DNA of 64,000 bases from Nocardioides silvaticus (GCF_003160695.1 NZ_QGDD01000007.1:1-64000); one strand, 5' to 3'; shown: positions 51,724 to 60,648, numbered from the stretch's first letter. The notes: generated from the letters alone by a model not told the origin. A program made the numbers and translations.

Positions 51724-52292
51724 GCGAAGCGCCCAACCCGAACATCATCGACGCGGACACCCTGACCGGGGAGATGCGGCCGATCCGCCGGGTCGTCGTC
51801 GGTCTGGGCTCGAACCTGGGGGAGCGCCTCGACAACCTGCAGGGCGCGGTCGACGCCCTCGCCGACACCCCGGACGTGTGGATCACCGGCATCTCGCCGG
51901 TCTACGAGTCCGAGCCGGTCGGGTGCCCGCCCGACTCGCCGAAGTTCCTCAACGCGGTCGTGCTGATGGACACCACGCTCTCCGCGCACCGCCTGCTCGA
52001 CCGCGCGCTCGCCATCGAGGACGCCTACGACCGCGACCGGAGCCACGGGGTCAACTCGCCCCGCACCCTCGACGTCGACCTCATCGTCGTCGGCGACCGG
52101 CGCAGCGACACCGAGGCGCTGAAGCTCCCGCACCCGCTGGCCCACGAGCGGTCGTTCGTGCTCCGACCGTGGCTCGACCTCGAGCCCGATGCGGAGATCC
52201 CCGACCAGGGGCCGATCTCCGTGCTGCTCGAGAAGGTCGGCACCGACGGCCTCGACCGCCGCGACGACCTGGTGCTCGAGTCCGACGAGTGA
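51720..52292 (+). CDS. folK: HPPK: hydroxymethyldihydropterin pyrophosphokinase
   Basis: A 190-residue enzyme with the VVGLGSNLGERLDNLQ start (about 25-40), VSPVYESEPVG-like SPVYESEPVG and the ATP-site signature RDRSHGVNSPRTLDVDLIVV (R-x3-N/G-RxLDLDL). A 22-residue N-terminal extension precedes the conserved core. It makes the pyrophosphate substrate for FolP. Overlaps: 4 nt with folB at the start and 4 nt with the DUF3180 gene at the stop. Confidence 0.96.
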   Translation: MSEAPNPNIIDADTLTGEMRPIRRVVVGLGSNLGERLDNLQGAVDALADTPDVWITGISPVYESEPVGCPPDSPKFLNAVVLMDTTLSAHRLLDRALAIEDAYDRDRSHGVNSPRTLDVDLIVVGDRRSDTEALKLPHPLAHERSFVLRPWLDLEPDAEIPDQGPISVLLEKVGTDGLDRRDDLVLESDE

Positions 52293-52807
52293 GGGACTCA
52301 CCGGAGCCGGATCCACTCGGCGACGGTCCTGAACCGGGTCCCGGGGACGGCGAGCCGCACGGCTCCCTGGAGCCGACCCCGCCCACGGTGGTCGCCGGCT
52401 GGGCGCTCGCGGGCCTCGTGCTCGGCTGGGTCCTGCACTACGCGAGCGACCGGATGGGCAACGTGCCGCCCCTGGTCACCTGGGGCCAGCCGCTGGCGCT
52501 GGTCCTGCTGGCGGTGATCCTGGGCTACGTCGCCTGGGCCACCTGGCGGACCGTGCACGTACGACGCGAGCGGCTCCAACCGCACCAGGCTGTCAACCGG
52601 CTGGTGCTCGCGCGGGCCAGTGCCCTGGTCGCCGCGCTGGTCGCGGGCGGCTACCTGGGCTACGCGCTCAGCTGGGTCCGGGCCGACACCGACAACGGAC
52701 GGATGTGGCCGTCGTTCGCGGCTGCGGTCGCGGGAGCCCTCGGCGTGGCGGCCGCACTACTCCTCGAGCGAGCGTGTCGCATCAGAAACACTGATAACAA
52801 AGCGTAA
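52289..52807 (+). CDS. DUF3180 membrane protein
   Basis: A 172-residue protein. An acidic Pro-rich cytoplasmic start is followed by four TM helices (about 35-55, 64-84, 108-128 and 143-163), matching the DUF3180 family conserved right after folK in actinobacteria (Rv3605c in M. tuberculosis). Function unknown. The GTG overlaps the folK stop by 4 nt, so it is made with the folate enzymes, but no role in folate is known. Confidence 0.88.
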   Translation: MRDSPEPDPLGDGPEPGPGDGEPHGSLEPTPPTVVAGWALAGLVLGWVLHYASDRMGNVPPLVTWGQPLALVLLAVILGYVAWATWRTVHVRRERLQPHQAVNRLVLARASALVAALVAGGYLGYALSWVRADTDNGRMWPSFAAAVAGALGVAAALLLERACRIRNTDNKA

Positions 52808-52817
52808 CGTCAGCCAC

Positions 52818-53411
52818 ATGACTTCCCCCGCGGGCAGCTCCCGCCGTCGTCAGCGGTCGACCCGAGTCGTGGTCGCCGTGCTCCTGCTGCTGGTCGCCGC
52901 CGTCACGGTCGCCGGCACTGCGGTCACCGGCTCCTGGCCGGCCGTGACCGTCGCGGGCGGGCTCGCCGTACTGCTCGGCGCCGCCGCCACCAAGATCACC
53001 CACACCGAGCTGATGACCTCCCGCGTCGACGCCGCGCGGGACCGCGCCGAGCAGGCTCGGGCGTTCCGCGACGTCGACAGCCGTCGCTCCGCCGAGGGCG
53101 TCGAGTTCGCCGCCACCATGCAGGGCAGCCTCGCCAAGCGCGACGCCACCGTCTCCCGCCTCGAGCGCCGCCTCCACGAGACCGCCGAGGAGCTGGCCGA
53201 GGCCCGCCGCCACCTCGTCGACGTCGAGGAGCAGCTGACCTACGCCGAGCGCGCCACCGCCGACCTCACCGCCCGCGCCGCCGACGCCGACGAGCGCGCC
53301 ACCCAGGCCGTCGTCCGCGTCGCCGAGCTCGAGGCCGAGGTCGACCTGCTGACCGCCCAGTGGGAGGCCGCCGAGGCCGCCCTCGCGGCCCAGCAGGTCA
53401 AGACCGCCTGA
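52818..53411 (+). CDS. Two-TM, coiled-coil protein of unknown function
   Basis: A 197-residue protein. A short basic start is followed by two hydrophobic segments (about 17-35 and 42-60), then a long Arg/Glu/Ala-rich coiled coil (about 70-195; RVDAARDRAEQARAF, LERRLHETAEELAEARRHL, ERATADLTARAADADERA). No catalytic motif is visible. It closes the ftsH-folate run 10 bp after the DUF3180 stop. Such proteins may organise the envelope or division machinery, but that is only a guess from shape. The 3' flank holds a hairpin doublet. Confidence 0.72.
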   Translation: MTSPAGSSRRRQRSTRVVVAVLLLLVAAVTVAGTAVTGSWPAVTVAGGLAVLLGAAATKITHTELMTSRVDAARDRAEQARAFRDVDSRRSAEGVEFAATMQGSLAKRDATVSRLERRLHETAEELAEARRHLVDVEEQLTYAERATADLTARAADADERATQAVVRVAELEAEVDLLTAQWEAAEAALAAQQVKTA

Positions 53412-53436
53412 GGCTGGGTTCGTCCCACCTGTCCCA

Positions 53437-53528
53437 GGAATCCCCGGTTGACCGGGGATTCCACGGGTTGTCAGCCATTGCAGAGGCCGACAACCCGCGG
53501 AACACCCGGCCGACCGGGTATTCCGCGG
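53437..53528. repeat. REP-like hairpin doublet between convergent genes
   Basis: Three stem-loops follow each other. SL1 (53437-53462) has arm GGAATCCCCGG and loop TTGA. SL2 has arms CGGGTTGTC (53464-53472) and GACAACCCG (53489-53497). SL3 (53495-53528) has arm CCGCGGAACACCCGG, loop CCGA and one C-A mismatch. The centres of SL1 and SL3 are variants of the same 26-bp palindrome. No U-tract follows; it may terminate both convergent genes (52818-53411 and 53544-54554). Confidence 0.8.
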
Positions 53529-53543
53529 TCTCCCCGGCCAGCA

Positions 53544-54554
53544 CTACTCCCGCAGCGACGCCCGCAGCGCCCGATGCACCCCGGCAGGGGTGAGCACGCC
53601 GACGAACTGCGGGCCGTCGGTGACGCCGACCATCGCCCGGTCGTCGCGCAGCATCGCCGCCAGGGCCTCCTCCAGGGTGGCGCTGACGGGGACGGTCGAG
53701 GCGAGCTCGGAGGCCAGGACCTGGTCGACCGGCTCGAGATGGGCGGTGTCGATGCGAGTGACGGCGAGCCGGCGCAGGCCGCGCTCGGCGCCGACGAAGG
53801 TCGCGACCTCCTCGTCGACCGGGTGGGCGAGCAGGGCGGCGGGGGTGTCGTACTGCAACAGCCGGCCGCCCTCGGCGAACACCGCCACCCGGTCGCCGAG
53901 CAGCACCGCCTCGTCGATGTCGTGGGTCACCAGCACCACGGTCTTCTCCAGCTCCCGCTGCAGCCGGCGGAACTCCTCCTGCAGCCGGCCGCGGATCACC
54001 GGGTCCACCGCGCCGAACGGCTCGTCCATCAGCAGCACCGGCGGGTTCGCCGCCAGCGCCCGGGCGACGCCGACCCGCTGCCGCTGGCCGCCGGAGAGCT
54101 GGTGGGGATAGCGGTCGCCGTACTGCTCGGGGTCGAGGCCGACCAGTGACATCAGCTCGTGGGCGCGGGCGCGGGCGGTCGCCTTCGACTCGCCGTAGAG
54201 CAGCGGCACCGTCATCACGTTGGCGGTGATCCGTTGGTGCGGGAACAGTCCGACCTGCTGGATCACGTAACCGATGCCGCGGCGCAGCTCCACCGGGTCC
54301 CCGTGGGTGACGTCGCGGCCGTCGATCTCGATCAGGCCGGTGGTCGGCTCGACCAGCCGGTTGATCATCTTCAGCGTCGTCGACTTGCCGCAGCCGGACG
54401 GACCGACCAGGCAGACCAGCTCACCGCGCCGGACCTCGAGGTCGAGCTCGCGCACCGCGACCGTGCCGTCGTCGTACGTCTTGCTGACCCCGGTCAGCCG
54501 GATCATCGACTCGCCGTTGCGCGGGTCGACCACCGGCGCCGCGGTACCTTCCAT
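53544..54554 (-). CDS. opuCA: Osmoprotectant ABC transporter ATP-binding protein (OpuCA/ProV-like)
   Basis: A 336-residue ATPase of the betaine/carnitine/choline class: Walker A GPSGCGKST, Q-loop VIQQVGLFPHQ, signature LSGGQRQRVGVARAL, Walker B VLLMDEPFGAVD and H-loop VTHDIDEA. A C-terminal CBS-like segment (about 280-330, ending FVGVLTPAGVHRALRAS) fits osmotic gating. An N-terminal stretch of 16 residues precedes MIRLTGVSKTY; ATG at 54506 would begin there and leave 51 bp before the divergent permease gene, whereas ATG at 54554 leaves only 3 bp. Confidence 0.9.
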   Translation of the reverse strand: MEGTAAPVVDPRNGESMIRLTGVSKTYDDGTVAVRELDLEVRRGELVCLVGPSGCGKSTTLKMINRLVEPTTGLIEIDGRDVTHGDPVELRRGIGYVIQQVGLFPHQRITANVMTVPLLYGESKATARARAHELMSLVGLDPEQYGDRYPHQLSGGQRQRVGVARALAANPPVLLMDEPFGAVDPVIRGRLQEEFRRLQRELEKTVVLVTHDIDEAVLLGDRVAVFAEGGRLLQYDTPAALLAHPVDEEVATFVGAERGLRRLAVTRIDTAHLEPVDQVLASELASTVPVSATLEEALAAMLRDDRAMVGVTDGPQFVGVLTPAGVHRALRASLRE

Positions 54555-54557
54555 GCC

Positions 54558-55265
54558 GTGACCCTACTGGGAGCGGCGCCGGCTGCAGCGGAGCCGAGCT
54601 GCTACAGCGCGCTGGTCAACGAGTGGTGGTGCGCCCAGTACGTCGAGGACCGTCGCGACGACATCGTCGCCGCGACCACCGAGCACCTGCAGATCACCGT
54701 CGCCGCTGTCCTCCTCGGGCTGCTGATCGCGTTCCCGCTGGCCCTCCTCGCCCGCCGGCTGCCGCGGCTGGAGACGACGATCCTCGGCGTGAGCACCGGC
54801 CTCTACACGGTCCCGTCGCTCGCACTGTTCCCGCTGCTCGTCCCGTTCACCGGCCTCACCGCGACGACGGTCGTCATCGGCCTCGGCGTCTACGCGCTCA
54901 CGATCCTGGTGCGCGGCTTCCTCGACGGCTTCCGGTCGGTGCCCGACGACGTCGTGGAGTCCGCGGTCGGCCTCGGCTACGGCACGACCCGGCTGCTCTT
55001 CAAGGTGCAGCTGCCGCTCGCCCTGCCGGTGCTGGTGGCGGCGCTGCGGGTGGCCACGGTCTCCACGGTGGCGTTGACGACGGTCGGCACCCTGGTGTCG
55101 TACGGCGGCCTCGGGGACCTGATCGCGCACGGGGTGCAGCGCAACTTCCGGGCCGAGCTGGTCACGGCCGCGGTGCTGTGCGTGGTGCTCGCGCTGCTGC
55201 TCGACATCGTCCTGGTCGTCGCGCAACGGCTGTTGACGCCCTGGGCGAGGGCGGGGGCGCGATGA
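54558..55265 (+). CDS. opuCB: Osmoprotectant ABC transporter permease (OpuCB-like)
   Basis: A 235-residue permease with a short periplasmic start and about five TM helices. The BPD-type EAA-like loop reads ESAVGLGYGTTRLLFKVQLPLALP, and TTVGTLVSYGGLGDLIAHG is characteristic of the OpuC/ProW class. GTG at 54558 is the only start before the first helix; ATG is absent. It overlaps the second permease (ATG at 55262, 4 nt). The start codon lies 3 bp from that of the divergent ATPase gene. Confidence 0.88.
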   Translation: MTLLGAAPAAAEPSCYSALVNEWWCAQYVEDRRDDIVAATTEHLQITVAAVLLGLLIAFPLALLARRLPRLETTILGVSTGLYTVPSLALFPLLVPFTGLTATTVVIGLGVYALTILVRGFLDGFRSVPDDVVESAVGLGYGTTRLLFKVQLPLALPVLVAALRVATVSTVALTTVGTLVSYGGLGDLIAHGVQRNFRAELVTAAVLCVVLALLLDIVLVVAQRLLTPWARAGAR

Positions 55266-55966
55266 CGCTCCTCGAGCTCACCTGGGACTACCTCACGACG
55301 GCGGGCAGCTGGACCGGCAACGGCGGCCTGCTGGACCGGCTGGTCGAGCAGCTGCTGCTCACGGTGACCGCCCTGCTCCTCGGCATGGGCGTCGGGCTGC
55401 CGCTCGCGCTCTGGCTCGGCCACATCGGCCGCGGCGGCTTCCTCGCGGTCAACGTCTCCAACATCGGCCGCGCGATCCCGACCTTCGCCCTCCTGGCGGT
55501 GCTGGTCACCGCTGACTGGCCGGGTCCGGCCCAGCTCGGCCCCTACGGCCGCGCCGGTCTCGCGACCCTGATCGCGCTGGCGCTGTTCGCGCTGCCGCCG
55601 CTGGTCACCAACGCCTACACCGCGGTGCGAGAGGTCTCCGCCGACGTCCTCGAGGCAGCCGACGGGATGGGGATGTCCGGGCGGCAGCGGTTCTGGCGGG
55701 TCGAGCTGCCCCTCGCGCTGCCGCTGGTGGTGTCGGGCGTCCGCCTGGCGCTGGTGCAGGTCTGGGCGACGGCAACGATCGCCGCGCTGGTGGCCGGGCC
55801 CGGCGTGGGCGCGATCATCGTGTCCGGCTTCGCCCGCAACAAGTACAGCGAGGGCATCGGCGCCGCCTTCGTGGTGGCCGTCGCGGCGCTGGTCCTCGAG
55901 CTGCTGGCGGCCGCGGCGCAGCGGGCCGTCCAGCCCGGCCGCGGGGCCACTGTACGGACGAGCTAG
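55262..55966 (+). CDS. opuCD: Osmoprotectant ABC transporter permease (OpuCD-like)
   Basis: A 234-residue permease with about five TM helices and the loop EAADGMGMSGRQRFWRVELPLALP that docks on the ATPase. It resembles the first permease, as expected for the paired OpuCB/OpuCD subunits. VSNIGRAIPTFALLAV and the C-terminal KYSEGIGAAFVVAV are typical. ATG at 55262 overlaps the preceding stop (ATGA). The binding protein follows after 118 bp, which contain a GGCGGGG-TT-CCCCGCC hairpin (56021-56036). Confidence 0.92.
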   Translation: MTLLELTWDYLTTAGSWTGNGGLLDRLVEQLLLTVTALLLGMGVGLPLALWLGHIGRGGFLAVNVSNIGRAIPTFALLAVLVTADWPGPAQLGPYGRAGLATLIALALFALPPLVTNAYTAVREVSADVLEAADGMGMSGRQRFWRVELPLALPLVVSGVRLALVQVWATATIAALVAGPGVGAIIVSGFARNKYSEGIGAAFVVAVAALVLELLAAAAQRAVQPGRGATVRTS

Positions 55967-56084
55967 GGCACGCTGTCGGGGCGTGGCCCTATCGTGTGCG
56001 CAGGCCTCCATCGCGAGGCGGGCGGGGTTCCCCGCCGACCGGACACGCGCGGCGACCGCCGCGGGACACAGAAGGTAGACAGCC

Positions 56085-57026
56085 ATGACCCTCCGCCGGA
56101 CCCTCTTCGCTGCCGTCCTCTCGGGCAGCCTGATCCTCACCGCCGGCTGTGCCGGCGACGACGTCGCGGACGACGACGCCGACAACGACTCCGGCTCGGG
56201 AGGCGGCGCGGTCACCATCGCCAGCCAGAGCTTCGACGAGGCTGCGCTCGTGACCGCGATGTACGAGGAGCTCCTCGACGACGCGGGCTACGAGGTGACC
56301 AAGAAGCTGGTCGACACCCGGCCCGCCTACCTGAGCGAGTTCCCGGCCTCGGTCGACATCGTCCCGGAGTACGTCGCCGGCCTCGGCGACCAGCTCAACA
56401 CCGACGCCAACGGCGAGGGTGCCGAGCCGATCAGCAGCAGCGACCTCGACGCCACGCTCGAGGCGATGCAGCCGCTGCTCGACGAGAAGGGCGTCACCCT
56501 CCTCGACCCGTCGGAGGCGGCGTCGCAGAACGCCTACTTCGTCACCCAGGAGTACTCCGACGACAACGGCGTCACCAAGCTCTCCGACCTCGAGGGCGAG
56601 TCGATCAAGCTCGCGGCCGCGCCCGACTGCGAGGGGCGCGACGACTGCGAGGCCGGCCTGGCCGACGTCTACGGCATCGACATCGAGCTGCTGCCGCTGG
56701 GCTACGCCTCGCCGCAGACCTACCAATCGGTCATCGACGGCGAGTCGCAGCTCGGCCAGACCGGCACCCTCGACGGCACCCTCGACGACCAGGGCCTGGT
56801 CCTGCTCGAGGACGACCGGGGCATCCAGCCCGCGCAGAACCTGGTGCCCGCCGTGTCCTCGGAGTTCCTCGCCGAGCACGAGGACGTCGCCGAGCCGCTC
56901 AACGCGCTGATGGCGGCTCTCGACAACGAGACCCTCGGGGAGCTGATCGCCCGGGTGTCCATCGACCGCGAGACCCCCGAGGACGTCGCCGAGGACTTCC
57001 TCGAGCAAGAGGGCCTCATCGACTGA
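56085..57026 (+). CDS. opuCC: Osmoprotectant-binding lipoprotein (OpuAC/OpuCC-like)
   Basis: A 313-residue substrate-binding protein. Signal peptide with lipobox LTAGC (about 17-21) and an acidic linker are followed by the OpuAC start VTIASQSFDEAALVTAMYEELL and the ligand-site segment RPAYLSEFPASVDIVPEYVAGLGDQL. It catches glycine betaine, choline or a related quaternary amine and hands it to the two permeases. The exact ligand cannot be read off. The last codons (ATCGACTGA) are the first unit of an 8-bp tandem repeat running past the stop. Confidence 0.92.
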   Translation: MTLRRTLFAAVLSGSLILTAGCAGDDVADDDADNDSGSGGGAVTIASQSFDEAALVTAMYEELLDDAGYEVTKKLVDTRPAYLSEFPASVDIVPEYVAGLGDQLNTDANGEGAEPISSSDLDATLEAMQPLLDEKGVTLLDPSEAASQNAYFVTQEYSDDNGVTKLSDLEGESIKLAAAPDCEGRDDCEAGLADVYGIDIELLPLGYASPQTYQSVIDGESQLGQTGTLDGTLDDQGLVLLEDDRGIQPAQNLVPAVSSEFLAEHEDVAEPLNALMAALDNETLGELIARVSIDRETPEDVAEDFLEQEGLID

Positions 57027-57049
57027 TCGACTGATCGGCTGATCGGCTG
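57018..57049. repeat. Four tandem 8-bp units over the opuCC stop
   Basis: ATCGACTG occurs twice, then ATCGGCTG twice, without spacer. The first unit contains the last codons of the binding protein and the stop; the rest lie between the convergent opuCC and glycosyltransferase genes. Probably replication slippage. Confidence 0.85.
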
Positions 57050-57062
57050 ACGACCGAGCAAG

Positions 57063-58181
57063 CTACGACTCGTGGTCCCGGAGGCGCAGCGCCTCCGGGA
57101 CCACGGTCGTCGGGTCGAGGCCCGGTACGTCGATCCGCACCCCGCCGTCGTCGAGCGGCACTCGCGGCAGCGGGCCGCCGAGGTCGCGGGCGTAGGTGCT
57201 GACCAAGGCGGCGTCGTCGCGACGGTCCTGCTCGACCAGCCAGCCGACCAGCCGCTGGGCCGGCGGCAGGGTGCTGCCGGTCAGCGAGCGCTGCGGCCCC
57301 CACAGCTCCCGCACGCCGGAGACGAGCAGCGCCCACCAGTCGTCCGCGCAGTCGGGGACGTGGACGAAGTAGCGCCACAGGTCGCCCGGCAGCACACCCA
57401 TCCGGAAGGTCGCGGCCAGGCCCGCGTCGCCGTACGCCTCGACGGAGGCGAGCGCGCTCCGCTTGGTCGTCCAGCGGTCGGTGAGGTCGGCGAGGGTGCC
57501 GCGCTGCTGGGTGATCGAGGACCCGTCGGCGCGCTCCCGCCAGAGGTAGGTGACAGCCGGGAGGACGCCGATCCTGTCCGCGCACAGGTAGGCCTCGGTC
57601 GTCGTCGGCTGGTCCTCGTAGCGAACGCCCTCGGCCCAGGCCAGGCCGTTCGCGTCCCAGAAGTCGCGCCGGAAGAGCTTGTTCCACGCGAAGACGTCGC
57701 CGAGCAGCCGCGGGCGGTCGGTGATCGCGACCGCCTCGCGCTGCGGGTGCAGCTTGTTCATCCAGGGCAGCGGCCTGCGCTGCTCGCCGTCCCAGCGCGC
57801 GACGTTGCCGGTGACGAGCGGCGCGCCGGTCTCGTGGGCCAGGCCCAGCAGCGCCTCTAGCGCCTTCGCCGGCATCGCGTCGTCGGCGTCGCAGAAGCCC
57901 AGGTAGGTGCCCGTCGCGTGCCGGATGCCCTCGTTGCGGGCGGCGCCGAGGCCGCGGTTCTCGATGTGCACGACCCGGACCCGCGGGTCGCGGGCGGCGT
58001 ACGCCTCGGCGATCGCGCCGGAGTCGTCCGGCGACCCGTCGTCGACGACGACCACCTCGAGCGCCTCCAGGCTCTGCCCGAGCAGGCTGTCCAGGCAGGT
58101 CGGGAGGTAGGCCGCGACGTCGTAGGCCGGCACGACCACGCTGACCTCGGGGACGCGAGGACCCGACCGGCGCTTGAACAC
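57063..58181 (-). CDS. Family 2 glycosyltransferase
   Basis: A 372-residue GT-A fold enzyme. VSVVVPAYDVAAYLPTCLDSLL starts the domain, VVVDDGSPDDSG binds the nucleotide sugar, and YLGFCDADDAM carries the D-x-D metal motif (about 95-105). The C-terminal half is unusual for the family, with WMNKLHP and a WRERADGSSITQQ segment. It may build capsule, teichoic acid or another envelope glycan; the acceptor is unknown. The stop region contains a perfect 17-bp inverted repeat. It converges with opuCC. Confidence 0.88.
   Translation of the reverse strand: MFKRRSGPRVPEVSVVVPAYDVAAYLPTCLDSLLGQSLEALEVVVVDDGSPDDSGAIAEAYAARDPRVRVVHIENRGLGAARNEGIRHATGTYLGFCDADDAMPAKALEALLGLAHETGAPLVTGNVARWDGEQRRPLPWMNKLHPQREAVAITDRPRLLGDVFAWNKLFRRDFWDANGLAWAEGVRYEDQPTTTEAYLCADRIGVLPAVTYLWRERADGSSITQQRGTLADLTDRWTTKRSALASVEAYGDAGLAATFRMGVLPGDLWRYFVHVPDCADDWWALLVSGVRELWGPQRSLTGSTLPPAQRLVGWLVEQDRRDDAALVSTYARDLGGPLPRVPLDDGGVRIDVPGLDPTTVVPEALRLRDHES
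57071..57105. terminator. Perfect 17-bp hairpin inside the 3' end of the glycosyltransferase gene
   Basis: Arm CGTGGTCCCGGAGGCGC, 1-nt centre A, then the exact complement. It spans the last codons of the glycosyltransferase (minus strand) and lies in the transcribed tail of the convergent opuC genes. There is no U-tract on either strand, so a terminator/RNA-stability role is inferred. Confidence 0.55.
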
Positions 58182-58373
58182 ACCACGACCGTACTCAGGT
58201 CACATCCGGCCCAGCCGCAGCCCATACGGGTGGTCCACGTCACTCGGACGTGACCTGTCGCCCGGATGGCGGTTGGACCTACGCTTGTTGCATCGAATGA
58301 GCACACGTCCGGTACCCACACCGGCCCGCACCCGCGGGTGGTCGGAGGGACTGGAACGAAAGGTTCTGAAGAC

Positions 58374-59309
58374 ATGACCGGGTCCCTGCAGACTCCTGCG
58401 AAGACTCCTGCGCCGCCGCTGAGCGTCGGCGTGATCGGTGCCGGCAAGGTCGGCGCCGTGCTGGCCGCCCGTCTCCGGCAGGCCGGCCACCCCGTCACGG
58501 CCGTCGCCGGCGAGTCCGACGCCTCGCGCGAGCGGGCCGCCACCCTGCTGCCGGGCGTCCCGCTCGACAAGCCGAGCGCCGTGGCCCGCGGCAGCGAGCT
58601 GCTGCTGCTCACCGTCCCCGACGACATGCTCCCCAACGTGGTCCGGGTGCTCGCCGACTCCGGTGCGCTGCACGCCGGGCAGTACGTCGTGCACACCTCC
58701 GGGCGGCACGGACTGGCCGTCCTCGAGCCCGCCGCCGCCGTCGGCGCGAAGGTGATCGCGCTGCACCCGGCGATGACGTTCACCGGCACCGCCGTCGACC
58801 TCGAGCGCCTCGACGGGTGCGTCTTCGGCCTCACCGCCGGCCCGGCCGAGCACGACCTCGCCGAGCGGCTCGTCGCCGAGCTCGGCGGACGCCCGACCTG
58901 GGTGCCCGAGGAGATGCGCACGCTCTACCACGCGGGCCTGGCCCACGGCGCCAACCACCTGGTCACCCTCGTCACCCAGGCGATGGAGATGCTGACCGCT
59001 GCCGGCTCGGCCGACCCCGCCGGCACCCTGCGCCCGCTGCTGGAGGCCGCGCTCGACAACGCGCTGGCCCACGGCGACGCCGCTCTCACCGGCCCGATCG
59101 TGCGCGGTGACGTGCGGACCGTGGCCGCCCACCTCGACGACATTGCCGTCAACGCCCCCGACACGCTGCCGTCGTACCTCACGATGGCGCGGGCCACCCT
59201 CGACCGGGCCGTGACCGACGGCCGCCTGGTGCCGATCCAGGCGCTCAAGATCCGCAACGCCCTGGACGCCGCCGAGCGGCGCACGGCGTGGCGGCCCGAG
59301 CACGCGTGA
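58374..59309 (+). CDS. DUF2520/Rossmann-like oxidoreductase before panC
   Basis: A 311-residue protein: an N-terminal Rossmann fold with [22 protein letters not shown] (about 18-39), [10 protein letters not shown] and LHPAMTFTG (about 118-126), then a helical DUF2520 domain ([18 protein letters not shown]). It is the counterpart of the conserved gene preceding panC in actinobacteria (Rv3603c). A pantothenate-related reductase (ketopantoate-like) role has been suggested from position but is unproven. ATG at 58374. GTGA overlap with panC, so it is part of the pan operon. The 192-bp upstream gap has CACCCGCGGGTG (58329-58340). Confidence 0.88.
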   Translation: MTGSLQTPAKTPAPPLSVGVIGAGKVGAVLAARLRQAGHPVTAVAGESDASRERAATLLPGVPLDKPSAVARGSELLLLTVPDDMLPNVVRVLADSGALHAGQYVVHTSGRHGLAVLEPAAAVGAKVIALHPAMTFTGTAVDLERLDGCVFGLTAGPAEHDLAERLVAELGGRPTWVPEEMRTLYHAGLAHGANHLVTLVTQAMEMLTAAGSADPAGTLRPLLEAALDNALAHGDAALTGPIVRGDVRTVAAHLDDIAVNAPDTLPSYLTMARATLDRAVTDGRLVPIQALKIRNALDAAERRTAWRPEHA

Positions 59310-60226
59310 CCGCAACCGTCCGCACGCCCGTGGTCGTGCGCACGCGTGCCGACCTGCGCGCCCACCTCGCCGAGCGCCGCGCGACCGGTCCCGTCGTGCT
59401 CGTGCCCACCATGGGCGCCCTGCACGAGGGTCACGCCAGCCTGATGCGGATCGCGCGGGAGCGGGCCGGCGCGGACGGCTCGGTCGTGGTGTCGATCTTC
59501 GTCAACCCGCTGCAGTTCGGCCCGGGTGAGGACCTCGACCGCTACCCGCGGACGTTCGACGCCGACCTCGCCGTCTGCGGTGAGGAGGGCGTCGACGTCG
59601 TGTTCGCGCCGGTCGTCGACGAGGTCTACCCGGGCGGCGTCGCGACCGAGGAGACGGTCACCGTCGAGCCTGGCGCGCTCGCGACGATCCTCGAGGGCGC
59701 CAGCCGGCCCGGGCACTTCCGCGGCGTGCTGACCGTCGTCGCCAAGCTCCTCGGGCTGGTCGGCCCGGACGTCGCGGTGTTCGGCGAGAAGGACTACCAG
59801 CAGCTCGCGCTCATCACCCGGATGGTCGCCGACCTCTGCCTGCCGGTCGAGGTCGTCGGCGGACCGACCGACCGCGAGGACGACGGCCTGGCCCGCTCGA
59901 GCCGCAACCGCTACCTCGACACCGACCAGCGCCGGCAGGCGGTCGCCCTGAGCCGCGCCCTGCGCGCGGCCCGGCAGGAGGCGCCGTACGGCGTCGCGGC
60001 GGCTCTCGACGCGGCCGGCGCCGAGCTGCGCGCGGCCGACGGGGTCGAGGTCGACTACTTCGAGATCCGCACGCTCGAGCTCGCGGAGCTGCCGGCCGAC
60101 GTACCGCCGGGCACGCCCGGCCGGGCGCTGGTCGCCGCCCGCGTCGGCACCACCCGCCTCATCGACAACCTGGCCCTCACCATCGGAGCGGCCCCCGACA
60201 ACTCCGACCCCGAGGGGGACAGCTGA
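59306..60226 (+). CDS. panC: Pantothenate synthetase
   Basis: A 306-residue enzyme making pantothenate from pantoate, beta-alanine and ATP. The HIGH-like motif is [11 protein letters not shown] (about 36-46), [18 protein letters not shown] follows, and the RSSRNRYL loop replaces [15 protein letters not shown] is also conserved. GTG at 59306 overlaps the preceding gene by 4 nt and its stop overlaps panD by 1 nt (TGATG). Beta-alanine comes from PanD next door. panB is not in this window. Confidence 0.97.
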   Translation: MTATVRTPVVVRTRADLRAHLAERRATGPVVLVPTMGALHEGHASLMRIARERAGADGSVVVSIFVNPLQFGPGEDLDRYPRTFDADLAVCGEEGVDVVFAPVVDEVYPGGVATEETVTVEPGALATILEGASRPGHFRGVLTVVAKLLGLVGPDVAVFGEKDYQQLALITRMVADLCLPVEVVGGPTDREDDGLARSSRNRYLDTDQRRQAVALSRALRAARQEAPYGVAAALDAAGAELRAADGVEVDYFEIRTLELAELPADVPPGTPGRALVAARVGTTRLIDNLALTIGAAPDNSDPEGDS

Positions 60227-60648
60227 TGCTGCGCACGATGATGAAGTCGAAGATCCACCGCGCCACGGTGACCCAGGCCGACCTGCACTACGTCGGGTCC
60301 GTCACCGTCGACGAGGACCTGCTCGACGCGGCCGACCTGCTGCCCGGCGAGCTGGTGCACATCGTCGACATCACCAACGGCGCCCGGCTGGAGACCTACA
60401 CGATCGCCGGCGAGCGGGGCTCCGGGGTGATCGGCATCAACGGCGCCGCCGCCCGGCTGGTGCACCCCGGCGACCTGGTCATCCTCATCGCCTACGGGCA
60501 GATGACGACCGAGGAGGCGAAGGCCCACCAGCCGCACGTCGTGTTCGTCGACGCCGACAACCGGATCCTGGGCACCGGTGCCGACCCGGCCGACACCTTC
60601 GACGACCCGGACCTCCGTCGCGGCGACCTGACCGCCGCAGGGGTCTGA
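60226..60648 (+). CDS. panD: Aspartate 1-decarboxylase precursor
   Basis: A 140-residue pro-enzyme that cleaves itself between G24 and S25 ([11 protein letters not shown]) to form the pyruvoyl cofactor, then makes beta-alanine from aspartate. [36 protein letters not shown] and [10 protein letters not shown] are the family blocks. Its tail ([17 protein letters not shown]) is a little longer than in E. coli, as usual in actinobacteria. ATG at 60226 overlaps panC by 1 nt. Confidence 0.97.
   Translation: MLRTMMKSKIHRATVTQADLHYVGSVTVDEDLLDAADLLPGELVHIVDITNGARLETYTIAGERGSGVIGINGAAARLVHPGDLVILIAYGQMTTEEAKAHQPHVVFVDADNRILGTGADPADTFDDPDLRRGDLTAAGV

Noticed and set aside
55967..56084. A riboswitch before the osmoprotectant-binding protein
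   Set aside because: Only one short hairpin (GGCGGGG/CCCCGCC) is visible and no known riboswitch consensus is matched.
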